This document shows, one piece after another, positions 44,036 to 55,830 of a stretch of DNA of 64,000 nt. Made by a program: the position numbers and the translations under genes. Numbering within the stretch: the first letter of the stretch is position 1; each line of letters begins with the position of its first letter. The stretch lies in assembly GCA_032716605.1 (NCBI GenBank), contig CM064485.1:36631158-36695157 (forward strand). The letters run 5' to 3'. Under the pieces are notes generated by a model. It had not been told where the DNA came from and ran no database searches. It was given only the letters and a program-made list of their open reading frames with translations. This DNA is from Paralithodes platypus. Its lineage: Eukaryota > Arthropoda > Malacostraca > Decapoda > Lithodidae.

Positions 44036-45634
44036 CATGACATACGACGACAAGATAGTGCAGATACAGCTTAGAAACTACACTATGGCATGACATGACA
44101 GCCTGGCATTGTAAATATTCTTATAAAATCATATATTAGGAGCAGGTACTTCGAGTTTGTTATATTCTCTTCCTCATACAATTTACTATACGTATCACAA
44201 TAATTTATAGCTCTAAGACATCGGATATTCTACTTGGAGTATGGGTTAAAATACTTAAAACACTATATGATAGTGTTTTATATCTTAACATATAATGCTT
44301 AGTACACAAATATATATATATATATATATATAAATATATATATATATTTAGTGAGTAGAACATCAGCAGGTGACCTAGGACACCGTAATTTCCATAGGAT
44401 AAGGATAAGAATGGAAAATGATGAACTTGTGGACGAAAAATTACTAATTAACCCGCTGAGACCCAGCGTCACACGTGTTGCGTCTGCAATGTTCGATCAC
44501 CAGAACCCAGCGACGCAATGGTTACGTCCAGGTTAATTACTTCGGTCCTATGGCACCTAGAGGGCTCAGATTTGTATGTAAACTGTGTAAGTATCCCACG
44601 CAATCATGCCGATGGGTGAAAACTCTCAAAGTCCAACCGCGTGCGCGTGAGCACGCAAAACACTTTTTTGGGGGGAAATTGCCTTAAATTGTTTACTCTT
44701 GTAAAATCCGTTTTCGGGGGCTCTATAGGACCATTTTTTGAGCTTTTTGATCGGTTTTTCGTGGTTTTTCCTTCATTCCTAACCCATTCGCTATTGTTTC
44801 TGGAAAAAAAAAAAAAAATCAACCCTCTGGGCCTGGGTGGGACTTTTATTACTAACTAGCTGGGGCTCAGCGTCAAAATCCCGAAATCAAAGTTTGCCAA
44901 TAATTGCTAACGTCACTGCTTCACAGATCTATATATTTGTGTTTTGTATGTATTTTTGTTTTTCCCTTTTTTATATTATTCATTTCAACTTTGGGCACTT
45001 CTTGCCAAACTAGTCAGTTTACATTGGTCACTTGTCCTTGTTGATCCCTTGCGTCAGTATCCCCCGAGTTTGGCTAAGTTTTGTGTATGATGGATTATTT
45101 ATTTTAAGCATAGGTGGTGTAGTTAAATGAGTCAAATAGATTTTGGTTCTAAGTGTGAGTTGGTTGTTGATAATATTGTGTAGACATTTTCTATTAGTAT
45201 TTATAGTAGAGTTTGTTTAACGTTATTTTGGTAACTTTTAATGTGGTTTCATGTAGAATAGTATTGCTGAAACCCTTTTGTTTCGTGGACACATTTCTGA
45301 GTAAAGTACTTGTTTTTTGTTTTAGATTTAACCGGGAATCTCTCTTTAGTAAATTTGCCTTCTCTGATTGGTTGGTGTTCAATCTTAGCGTAGTATTGTT
45401 TAATATGTATTTACCTTATTTGCATAGATAATTTCTTAATTTGTAAACTCAATTGTTTTAAATATTCATTGATTAGTTTCACTATACACTTCGAGTGTTC
45501 GTTGTCTTTATATATAAATTTATTTATTTTTGAACCCGTTCTTTTGTATAATTCTAGAGTGTATACTCTATTATAGGTTCTGTATTGCGCTCCTGAAGAT
45601 GGCTCCGTGAGGTGCCGAAAATTCGAAAATAAAG
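44036..45634. other. Unassigned; 49-bp unit relic and TTAACCC segment
   Basis: A diverged 49-bp satellite unit (TAGCTCTAAGACATCGGATA at 44208). (TA)n at 44310-44350. From TTAA at 44448 comes CCCGCTGAGACCCAGCGTCA, and a related AGCTGGGGCTCAGCGTCA stands at 44858, so these two may delimit an element. 45000-45600 is AT-rich and ends in a LINE-like 3' end, CTGAAGATGGC(n)GCCGAAA(n)AATAAAG. No gene. Confidence 0.45.
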
Positions 45635-45731
45635 TTCAAGATGTTTCCAGGCGTCTTTTCCATCCTTATCCTTATCCTATATAATATAGGATAAGGATAA
45701 GGATGGAAAAGACGCCTGGAAACATCTTGAA
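45635..45731. repeat. Perfect 97-bp palindrome
   Basis: Two 48-bp arms around a single central A (45683). The left arm starts TTCAAGATGTTTCCAGGCG and the right arm is its exact reverse complement. The arms contain CCTTATCCTTATCC. A related but imperfect CCATAGGATAAGGATAAGAA occurs at 44391. The palindrome follows AATAAAG (45628-45634) directly and leads into (TA)n. Confidence 0.95.
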
Positions 45732-45734
45732 TAT

Positions 45735-45751
45735 ATATACAGTATATTATA

Positions 45752-45811
<60 letters not shown>
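45735..45811. repeat. (TA)n microsatellite
   Basis: TATATACAGTATATTATACTG then pure (TA)n, between the palindrome and LINE C copy 3. Confidence 0.9.
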
Positions 45812-45815
<4 letters not shown>

Positions 45816-45997
45816 GCGTATATAATCAAATGTTAGGAGCAGGTAGGCTACAGGAGGGAGTACTTCAACGAGTTGCTAAATGTAAGGAATGAGAGCCAGC
45901 AAACATAGTTGGATATGGTATGGGAGGGAGAAGAAAATAAGTAGTGGAGGAGGAGGTGGGGATCAGGAGGTCAGAAGTGTGGGAAGCCATGTAAAGA

Positions 45998-47590
45998 GTG
46001 AAGTTGGGGAAAGCACCAGGAACAGATGGAGTGTGTGGGGAAATGTTGAGGTATGGTGGCGAGATAGTGATCGAATGGGTATGGAAAATGTGCAAACTAG
46101 CATGGGAGAAAGGGAGTGCACCTGATGACTGGAAGACTGGCATAATAGTCCCCCTATATAAAGGTAAAGGGGAAAGAGGAGTGTGTGGAAACCACCGTGG
46201 AATATGTCTTCTAAGCGTAGTAGGGAAGGTATACAGTAGGGTAGTGATTGAGAGAGTGAGAGTGAGAACGGAGAAATGGATAGGCGACGAGCAGGGAGGT
46301 TTAAGGAAGGGAAGAGGATGTGTAGATCAGATTTTTACCCTGAATTGTGTTGTGGAGAAATATCTGGAGAAGCAACATAAGGTGTATGTTGCCTTTATGG
46401 ACTTGGAGAAGGCCTATGACAGAGTGGATAGAGAAGGTATATGGAAAGTACTTAGAATATACAGAGTAGATGGCAAGTTGCTGAAAGCAGCGAAGAGCAT
46501 GTATGAGGGTGCAAAGGCGGCAGTATGTGTGGAGAATGAGCAGAGCGAGTACTTCGACCTGAATGTTGGGGTGAAACAGGTGTGTGTGATGTCCCCGTGG
46601 TTGTTTACTGCATATATGGATGGAGTCATGAAAGAAATACTAGGAAGAGCAGTGGATGTTGGTGTATCGCTGAAAAGGGAGGGAAATGAGTGGAAGCTGC
46701 CTATACTGCTGTTTGCAGATGCTACAGTTCTGTTGAGCGATAATGAATGGGAGTTGCAGGGTCTGGTAAATGAGTTTGGAACATTTTGCGAAAAACGGAA
46801 TTTGAATGTAAATGCGGGGAAGAGCAAGAGTTATGGTCTTCGAAAGGGGTGAAGTCACAGAGTGTGAGGTGAAGTTGAACGGTCAGGCTATGGAGATCGT
46901 CAGCTCTTTTAAGTATCTGGGCAGTGTGTTGAGTAAAGATGGGACTATGGATGAAGAAGTGCGGGAGAGGGTACAATAGGGGAAGAGGGTTATAATAATA
47001 ATAATAATAATACATTTATTAAGCTCAGACTTTTACATAAAAAGTATGGAGCACAATTTCATCCATATATTGTTCTATACATAATCATTAATAGGAATGC
47101 TGAGAGCAGTAACAAGAAATAGGGTGGTCAGTATGGAAGTGAAGAAGTCCTTGCATGACAGTGTGGTAATCCCGACACTGGCTTACGGAAGCGAAGCATG
47201 GACGTTTGAGAAGAGACTCAGACCAAGAGTGAGAGGGGTGGAAGTGAGTTACTTGAGAAGTGTGTGCGGAGTTACATGGTGGGATAGACAGACGAATGAG
47301 GAAGAAAGAAGGAGGTGTGGTGTAGAGGTAGATGTGCTGGAAAGTGTGAAAAGGAACACCTTGAGATGGTTCGGCCATATGGAACGTATGGGAAGCGAGA
47401 GAATGACTAAGAAGGTGTACGAGAGCGAGATAGAAGGACAGAGAGGGAGAAGTAGACCGAAAGAGAGGTGGAAGGATGGAGTGAGGAAGTATATGGATGA
47501 AGGTGGTGCTGGGTTGGAGGAAGGGCGTCGACTGACTGGGGACAGAGGTGCATGTGGGCGTTCGTTCGTGGCCACCCATTCGGGGATCAC
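45998..47590 (+). pseudogene. LINE C reverse transcriptase, catalytic Asp lost
   Basis: The frame 45998-46852 covers LGKAPGTDGV, VPLYKGKGERG, LLSVVGKVYSR, GLRKGRGCVDQ, FMDLEKAYDRVDREGIWKVL and GVKQVCVMSPWLF (other families have RQGC). The catalytic box is FADATVLL, where FADD is expected: the second aspartate is Ala. A frameshift follows at about 46850, then GQAMEIVSSFKYLGSVLS and a stop at 46977. After an insertion, 47097-47590 carries AVTRNRVVSMEVKKSLHD, YGSEAWTF, WFGHMERM and the C-terminus. Not functional. Confidence 0.88.
46991..47093 (-). mobile_element. LINE 3' tail inserted in LINE C
   Basis: About 100 bp that on the minus strand reads AGCTTAATAAATG then (TAT)n. An AATAAA signal followed by a triplet tail is typical of L2/CR1 3' ends. 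It replaces about 10 bp that LINE C copy 1 has between GAAGAGGGTT and CAGTAACAAG. Confidence 0.6.
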
Positions 47591-47592
47591 GG

Positions 47593-48105
47593 CAAATGTG
47601 TGGTGGAGTGGAGTGGTAATCCATTGAACCCGGGTTCAAATCCCGAGATGTCAATAGGAAGATATTATTGGGATGGAATTTGTGCTGTACCTAGTATCAG
47701 TGCATTACCACAAAGCCCACCGAAACGTAAAACAAAATACCATAATTGTTCCCTGATTAAATAGCTCTCTATGAATATTCCCATATTCAAAATATGCTAT
47801 AGGGGGGCAATGCCTAGCGAGTTCCTTGCTCAATAGGTGGCGTTCTGAGAGTGAGGGTCCGAGTCTAGGAGATGAGACTGTAAAGCACTGGAGGGAGGCA
47901 GCTTCAGAGATGAGGCAGCTTCGAGTCGTGAGTGAGCAACTAAGCCCCATGCATCCTGCGAAGGCAAGATGGCAGGGGCTGGTTGCAGCTAAAAAGTGCT
48001 TCACATGTCTCACTCCATAGACTGGAACGATACCTCACGGGCTTCACTGTTGATAACGGTTGAATGTACAGGCTCTCAGTCTATACCCGAGAGGGAGAAG
48101 TTGGA
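47593..48105 (+). mobile_element. SINE S1 copy d
   Basis: A full S1: head GTGTGGTGGAGTGGAGTGG, GTAATCCATTGAACCCGG and B box GGGTTCAAATCCC, then the body to CTCTCAGTCTATACCCGAGA. It starts directly after truncated LINE C copy 3. Confidence 0.88.
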
Positions 48106-48833
<728 letters not shown>

Positions 48834-48834
48834 T

Positions 48835-50885
48835 CAGTACGGCCATCCGATACTCCCAGCTGGCGGCGCTTGTGGCACTTTGGCGCTGCCGACTGGGAGG
48901 CTCTCTGGCAGTGCTATATTGATTTCCATTGGAATGATTCTGCTTCCGTGGCCGAGGACCCGAGGAGAGTGCTGAACGCATTACCGAGGTCATCCTCTCG
49001 GGCATGGAAGCATACATTCCATTTTCTTTCTCTCAGTCTAATGCAAAAAAATCTTGGTTTACTCACGCTTGTTCTACTGCTGTCCACAACAAGGAAGAAG
49101 CGTACAAACGGTACCGACGCCTTAGAACTCAAGAATCTCATTCTTCCTATGTTTCTGCCCGGAATCAAGCCAAATCTGTTCTTCGACTTGCCAAGCACTC
49201 TTTCATCAATAATAAATGCACTGAACTATCCAACTCTAGCTCTTCCCAAGCTTTCTGGCATCTAGCCAAAAACCTCTCCAACAACTTTTCTTCCTCGTCT
49301 TTCCCTCCCCTTTTCCACTCTGATGGCACAACCATCACTTCTTCCTCTAACAAAGCTGAACTCTTTGCTCAAACTTTTGCCAGAAACTCTACCTTGGATG
49401 ATTCCGGTGCTATTCCTCTCTCTCCACCCCCTCTTCTACTTATGCCTAATATCCTAATCTCTTCTAAAGATGTACTTTCTACCCTCTCTGGGCTTAATCT
49501 AAGAAGGCGTACGGTCCGGACGGTGTTCCTCCTGTTGTACTTAAAAACTGTGCTTCCGTGCTGACCCCATGCTTAGGCAAACTCTTTCGTCTCTGTCTCT
49601 CCTCTAACGTCTTTCCTTCTTGCTGGAAGTTTGCTCTCATTCAACCTGTCCCAAAGAAGGGTGACCGCTCTCAACCCTCCAACTACCGTCCAATTGCTCT
49701 CATCTCTTGTATCTCTAAAGTTTTTGAAACTATTCTTGCTTCCAAATTTCTTAAGCATTTCTCTTCTCATAATCTGCTCTCAGATCGCCAGTATGGCTTC
49801 CTTAAGGGTCGCTCTACTAGTGATCTTCTTTCATATCTTACTAACTCTTGGTCATCCAACTTTCGGGACTTCGGTGAGACTTTTTCTGTTGCACTAGACA
49901 TATCGAAGGCCTTCGACAGGGTCTGGCACAAATCTTTAATTTCCAAACTACCCTCCTTCGGTTTCTGTCCCTCCATCTGTGCCTTTGTCTCTAATTTCCT
50001 TTCCGGCCGTTCCATAGCTGCGGTTGTGGACGGCCATCGCTCATTTCATCATCCTATCAACTCCGGTGTTCCTCAGGGTTCTGTCCTATCTCCTATTCTC
50101 TTTCTAATTTTCATAAATGATCTTCTCAACTGTACATCTAGTCCCATCCATTCATATGCAGACGACTCTACTTTACACCACTCAATTAGTTTTCCAGAAC
50201 GCCCCAGCCAGCAGTCCTTCAAAAGTAAACGTAATGAAGCCATAAAATGCTTATCTTCTGATCTAGCTACTATTTCCAATTGGGGTAGAGAAAACCTTGT
50301 TACATTTACTGCTTCCAAAACTCAATTTATCCATCTTACTACCCGTCAGGAACCTCCAGAGGACTATCCCTTATTCTTCAACAATACAAAAATCAACCCT
50401 TCATCTTCCCTCAATGTTCTCGGTGTCTCTTTTTCTTCTGCTCTCACTTGGAAAGACCACATTACCAGTCTCGCTAAGGCAGCCTCCCAGAAGCTGGGTG
50501 TGCTCAACCGCTTCAAGGGGTTCTTTACCCCTGCACAGCTACTTGCTCTGTACAGGGGCACAGTGCATCCTTGTATTGAGTATTGTTCACATGTGTGGGG
50601 AGGATCCTCTCACCACGCACTCCTAGACAAAGTAGAAAGGAAAGCCTTTCGTATCATTAACTCCCGTCCACTCACCAACTCTCTGCAATCTCTCTCATTC
50701 AACTGCTGAGCTCTGGAACTCTCTCACAGAATCAGTCTTTCCCTCTTCCTATGACTTAAATTGCTTCAAACTCCGTGTGTCCAGACATTTTAGCTCGAAC
50801 GTCCCTTGATTTCGGCCCTGTCACTCTTTGAAATCTGGGGGAGGCACTCGCTGCAGGCAGTTATGCCTTTTGTCTCCCTCATTCA
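48835..50885 (+). mobile_element. LINE J2 copy 3, best RT copy
   Basis: 5'-truncated after the endonuclease. It runs from the linker (TGGCGGCGCTTGTGGCACTT) to the shared 3' end (GCAGTTATGCCTTTTGTCTC) and A/TA-rich tail. A deletion of nearly 200 bp at about 50695 has removed the LRRNVA(n)LFYRYF section present in copies 1 and 4. Confidence 0.88.
49004..50709 (+). pseudogene. J2 reverse transcriptase of copy 3
   Basis: The linker frame 49004-49564 (VHNKEEAYKRYRRLRTQES, LAKHSFINNKCTELSN, LFAQTFARNSTLDD) shifts near 49500, at the KKAYGPDGVP block. The second frame, 49558-50709 (383 aa), holds the full RT core: QPVPKKGDRSQPSNYRPIAL, DRQYGFLKGRSTSDLL, ALDISKAFDRVWHK, NSGVPQGSVLSPILFL, the intact catalytic SYADDST, LVTFTASKTQFI and FTPAQLLALYRGTVHPC. 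It ends in an abnormal stop caused by the 3' deletion. This is the least damaged RT in the window, but it lacks the endonuclease. Confidence 0.9.
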
Positions 50886-50895
50886 CATAGAAAAA

Positions 50896-50951
50896 AAATA
50901 TATATATATACAGTATATATATATATATAATTATATATTAATATATGTACA

Positions 50952-51027
<76 letters not shown>
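50896..51027. repeat. (TA)n microsatellite
   Basis: Long (TA)n interrupted by CAGTATA, between the J2 copy 3 tail and the S2 cluster. Confidence 0.9.
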
Positions 51028-51044
51028 TGTATATGTGGATATAT

Positions 51045-51222
51045 ACTCCCAGCCGTACTTGAACCTCCGACTTTCTGTATAAGTGTCGAAGCTTTTAATC
51101 CACTACACCATGGCATGATAAAGGGATCTTATCCTTTTCTTATATTTATTATGAAGTGAAATCCTACTTGGAGAATGTATTTCAATTCATGCACAAGTAG
51201 CAAGATCCATGTTCCATGAAAT
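51045..51222 (-). repeat. S2 tRNA-like repeat, copy a
   Basis: Minus-strand unit: a body of about 105 bp (ATACATTCTCCAAGTAGGA on the minus strand) followed by the head (GGTGTAGTGGATTAAAAGC and B-box-like GGTTCAAGTACGG). The second copy starts within a few bases in the opposite orientation, so the two form an inverted pair. Confidence 0.7.
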
Positions 51223-51460
51223 CTCTATAACCCGAGTTGCGTGGGTATCTTGTAAAAATCGCTGTATGTTATCCTGGAATATGGATCCTGGGATTTGTGC
51301 ATGAATTAAAATACATTCTCCAAGTATGATTTACCTTCTCCTTAATATAAATAGGAAAAGCTTAAGATTCCTTTATCACACCGTGGTGTAGTAGAATATA
51401 AGCTTGGACACTTTTTCTGAATGTCATAGGTTCGAATCCGGCTGGGAGTGCATAAAAATG
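51223..51460 (+). repeat. S2 tRNA-like repeat, copy b
   Basis: The body 51223-51378 (CTCTATAACCCGAGTTGCG, ATACATTCTCCAAGTATGA) precedes the tRNA-like head 51379-51454 (CCGTGGTGTAGTAGAATATA, B box GGTTCGAATCCGGC). Confidence 0.7.
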
Positions 51461-51531
51461 TATTAGCTCATGTGTAATTGTGAGATATAATTGGTATTAA
51501 TGACTATCGTGTTTGGCTGGGCGAGAATTAA

Positions 51532-51775
51532 AATGAAACCTCTATAACCCAAGTTGAGTGGGGAATCTTGTTAAAATCCCTGTATGGTATCCTGGAATAT
51601 GAATCCTGCAACTTGTGCATGTATTAAAATACATTCTCCAAGTAGGATTTCCTTTCTTCTTAATATAAATAGAACACAAGGATAAGATTCCTTTTTCACG
51701 CCGTGGTGTAGTGGATTAAAGGCTCGGACACTCGTTCTGAATATCGGACGTTCGAGTCCGGCTGGGAGTTTATAT
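51532..51775 (+). repeat. S2 tRNA-like repeat, copy c
   Basis: A direct repeat of copy b about 310 bp downstream: body 51532-51698 (CTCTATAACCCAAGTTGAG) and head 51699-51770 (CCGTGGTGTAGTGGATTAAA, B box CGTTCGAGTCCGGC). It is followed by (TA)n at 51806-51888. Confidence 0.7.
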
Positions 51776-51839
51776 TCAATTATTTGTTCACGTGTATTTG
51801 TGAGATATTCTTGATATATATATATATATATATACAGGT

Positions 51840-51886
<47 letters not shown>

Positions 51887-51888
51887 GT

Positions 51889-53474
51889 TAAGGGTCAAGT
51901 TAAGGGTCAAGATTATTGTCAAGTTCGCTGGCGCTACCTATATTACACAATTTGTCATTTCCTCACATTTTTCCAGTATGTTTATTGTATTTTATATTAT
52001 ATTTTTTTTATTTTTTGCGGAGGAGTGTAAGGGTGAAAAAAAGAGCTTTGTTATTTGCCTGCCCTCTTCTATTACTGATGTCGTATATGGGGATGTATTG
52101 CTTGTCTCTTGTATCTTATTCCGCAGTACTTTTTTAAGGCCGAACTACTTCGTCGGGATCGATTTGTCTGGGAGGTCTGTGGATATGTGTAACTCTTGTA
52201 ATGCTCACTCTCTCTCTCTCTCACACAAGATGTAGTTCCCCCTGGAAGCAACAGATGGCGGTATGCACTTAATCCCCCTCTTACCCTCCCCTTCGTTTCC
52301 CGTCTGTGCAGCTAAGGGACTGGCGCCATCAAGAACCAGTTTATGCTAAGACATAAGCGGCCCAGGGAAACCTCTGCTTTACCGCATATTCGGTTTACCT
52401 CGATATGGGTTTTGTTTTTTTGATGAAAATTTGTAAAACAAATTAATTCCTTAACCCTTTCTGTCAGAAAATGCTATCCTCAATTATATTTTGTAACCCT
52501 CTGACAATTTTGGCAAAAACTTGGGATTGATATTTCTAGTAAATAAAGTTACTTGAGGCCATATTATCCCCCTGAGGTTCAGGGCCGCGAATCGCGTGTT
52601 TAAGGGGTTTTGTGCAAAGTGGACAATCATGCAAATGGCATGACTAGGCTTACGAAAATTTGGCAAAAACAAAAACTAAAATGTGATTATCATGAAAATT
52701 GAGCTAAGATACGTTTTGGCAGTGTTAGAGCGAGTGAAATCGTTTGTAACACTGAAATGAGGCAACGAGCCTTACGCAAGCAGAGAACTGCCTCAGTCCT
52801 CAGTCTCGTTCAGTATGCAGGCCTTTGAATCGAGGCTCTCCGTCTGTTCGGGAGTGTTACATCATTTTAGAAATAGTTTACACACTGATGTAAGTCTAAT
52901 ACAAGTGATTTTATTTCATAATTATATAATGCTGACACATAGACCACCAATGTTTATGTTTACGATAAGTTTGAACGTTTTTAACTGTTACAATAGGTTG
53001 CATATAGAAAGATATTAGTTGCAGGGTGTTGGTTCTCATATTTGCATATAAAGAGAACCAATTTTTACTGACCAATATTTTATTTTAAACATTCATATTA
53101 AAACACAATTGTTGATAGCCAAATTCTGATTATTCATTGAAAAGTGCGTGAAAAATATGTCATATATCATATATAAAAACTTATTATCATGAATATTTTT
53201 TAAGTACAACCATGCAAATTTGGATGCTGTAAAAAAACATATTTTTTTTTTCGTCATCAATTATATATAGGGTTATTCGATGTATTTTTCGTTTTGCTAT
53301 GTTACTATTGTGCAATAGCTTTTCTTCGTTCTTTCAAAATATAATACATTGTAGTAGACATAATTCTTGTGGGTAGAAATCGATGTAGAATGGACATTTT
53401 CAGTTAACTCACCATGTTTATGATTCTTGCGATACTGTATACTGTATGTATTTATGTACTGTATATACTCAGGT
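51889..53474. other. Unassigned AT-rich sequence
   Basis: No recognised gene. TTAACCCTTTCTGTCAG at 52451 looks like the left end of a T3-type TTAA element, but I find no matching right end. Poly(T) stretches and (CT)n (52206-52222) are present. Confidence 0.45.
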
Positions 53475-53600
53475 ACATTTTCCATAGCTAGGGGTGGCCG
53501 ACTCAAAACAGACCCCGAACAGAAGCAACATTTAAAGCTCCAATTCTTAGGGCCCGGGACCACTTTTGCGTTCCCTCCCTCTTTCTCTTTATCATCGAGT
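53475..53600 (-). mobile_element. LINE F-type 3' end, copy 2
   Basis: GCTAGGGGTGGCCGACTC, GCTCCAATTCTTAGGGCCC and GGGACCACTTTTGCGTTCCC match 19375-19480. On the minus strand this gives a LINE-like 3' end terminating in AGTCGGCCACCCC and TGTACCTGAGTATATACAG. No coding sequence. Confidence 0.4.
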
Positions 53601-53706
53601 GTTAAATGTTAGTCTATAACAACAACAAAAATTATGATAAGCACATTTTTATTACACATTTGGAAAAAGTGTGAAAAATGCTTCTTATTTCATTTTGTAA
53701 TAGCTT

Positions 53707-54195
53707 TTAAAACACAAAGAGCGGGTGGTAGGGTATTTTACACTGTGCCGCCCAGCGTTTATTTTTTTACCCTAATTAGGGTTGTTTCCGTGCTCATTTT
53801 CATGCATAAACAAGACCCATAGCGTAAAACAAGTACCAATCCCTGAAAGGGCGTAAACAGAGCTTTCCAATGACACCCGAACCATCCTTGTACGACCACT
53901 GATTCTCTTGCAACGATCGTGCAACACGAGTGCAAAAAACCTAAAATAAGGTAATTTCCGTACATAATTCCCTGTGTAGCGAGTGAGAGAGGGAGGAGGA
54001 GGGTAGAATACAGCTCAGTACACCCACCGCGGTGGTGGGAAGCGGTTATAAGGTTACTATGCTCGTCCCACCGCTCAGCTCTCTCTCAGAGCAACATTAC
54101 ATGCTGAAAATGGCACTCGACATATGTGGTGCACCGCCACATAGTCCATATTTATTCAACTCGACATATGTGGTGCGCCGTTGGTTAAGGGTTAA
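53707..54195 (+). mobile_element. TTAA element T1 copy c
   Basis: A 489-bp element bounded by TTAA (53707-53710 and 54192-54195), in the same orientation as T1-b. Left end AAACACAAAGAGCGGGTGG; conserved core TTTTCATGCATAAACAAGAC, CCCTGAAAGGGCG, GCAACGATCGTGCAAC. Two copies of CTCGACATATGTGGTGC are spaced 44 bp (CATATG at 54121 and 54165). Confidence 0.9.
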
Positions 54196-54494
54196 TGTCG
54201 AGCATATAACGAGGTAAACAGAGAAGAACGCTTAAATAATATAAAATTTATGTAAATTTTGACTGTGATAATTTGATCTTTTGTAATATTGTTTTCGTGT
54301 TTTTTTTATAGTATGGGCTTTGCTCTTTCTTTGGATGTATAATACATTGTACATAGAGGCGATTATTGTAGGATTAAACAGAGCGATAACATATTTGTTT
54401 TTGGCGTGCCATGTTTTGAGTGCACGCTGGGACAAGGGTAGTGGAAATAACGTAATGTAAGTTTCAGTGAGCACCAGAGTTGATCCTTTGATAC
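54196..54494. other. Unassigned AT-rich spacer
   Basis: No motif recognised. Confidence 0.5.
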
Positions 54495-55830
54495 TTGGAA
54501 ATTAGTTATGTTTATCTCTCCCCTAATTCTACTGACTATCCAAAATTCTTTGACTGTTTAACTTCTAAAGTGGAACACATTCTATCCATCTCTCCTTTTG
54601 CTGAAATCTCCATCCTAGGAGATTTCAACGTTCACCACAGCCAATGGCTCTCCTCTCTTTCCTCCAACCAACCTGGTGAGCAAGTATACATATTTTCTAT
54701 CCTAAAGAACCTAGAGCAGTTAGTTCAGCAACCCACCCGTATCCCGGATCGCTTCGGAGATCGGCCCAACATTCTTGACTTATTTCTAACTTCTAACTCT
54801 TCTGCTTATACTGTAAAATCTGTTCTCTCCTTTGGGCTCCTCCGACCATAAACTTATCTCTTTCAGCTCTCCTATCTCTCTGATACGGCCACCTGATCCT
54901 CCCAGCCGGCGGCGCTTGTGGCACTTTGGCGCTGCCGACTGGGAGGCTCTTCGGCAGTACTTCTTTGCTAAGGTTTCTATCCCTCAATCTGTGCCTTTGT
55001 CTCTAATTTCCTTCCAGCCGTTCCATAGCTGTGGTTGTGCATGGCTACCGTTCACTTCCTCAATTTATCAACTCCGGTGTTCCTCAATGTTCTATCCTAT
55101 CTCCAATTCTCTTCCTATTACTAATTATTGACCTTCTCAACTGCACCCCCATTCACTATTATGCTGACGACTCTACATTACACTATTCAATTAGCCTTCC
55201 ACAACACCATTCACAGCAGGAACTCCAAAACTCATATAAGGAGGCCATACAACACCTATCTTCTGATTGTTCTACTCTCTCTAATTGGTGCAGAGAAAAT
55301 CTTGTTACTTTCAATTTTTCCAAAACTCAATTTCGCTATTTGTCTATTCGTCGCCCCCTTCCAGAAAACTCTGACCTAATCTTCAACAACATACATATTA
55401 TTAACCCTTCATCTTCTCGTAATATTCTTGATGACTCTTTTCCTTCTGATCTCTCTTGAAAATATCGTATTACCCACTCTTGCTAAAACATCTTCCCAGA
55501 AGGTGGGTGTGCTCAACCGCCTCCAGGGGTTCTTTACCCATGCGCAGCTTCTTGCTTTGTACAGGGGCACAGTGCGTCCATGTAATGAGTATTGTACACA
55601 CGTGTGAGGAGGATCCTCTGACACAGCACTTCTAGACAAAGTAGAAAGGAAGCCTTCCGTCCCATTAACTGTCATCCACTCACCAATTCTCTGTAGTCTC
55701 TCTTCGCCGCAATGTTGTATCTCTCTCACTATTTTACCGCTATTACAATAATCAGTGTTCCTCAGAGATCTGTCAGTGTATTCCACCCCCTCTTCGTAGA
55801 GCACATAGCACCCGTCTTGCAACACAATCC
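54495..55830 (+). pseudogene. J2 endonuclease and RT remnants of copy 4
   Basis: The frame 54495-54851 has the endonuclease motifs [32 protein letters not shown] and TSNSSAY. A frameshift precedes SSDHKLISF (about 54836). 55031-55459 has NSGVPQCSILSPILF (Gly to Cys in the PQG block), the intact catalytic YYADDST, WCRENLVTFNFSKTQF and a stop. Downstream frames are broken up to 55830. Confidence 0.85.

Larger units (their letters stand above)
45838..47592 (+). mobile_element. LINE C copy 3, longest copy
   Basis: Plus-strand LINE C from the region before the RT to within about 10 bp of its 3' end. The 3' end (GGGGATCACGGC) is cut and replaced directly by SINE S1-d. A roughly 100-bp LINE 3' tail is inserted at 46991-47093. 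Confidence 0.85.

Noticed and set aside
52451..52620. T3-like element starting TTAACCCTTTCTGTCAG
   Set aside because: No matching right end with GGGTTAA was found; left unassigned.
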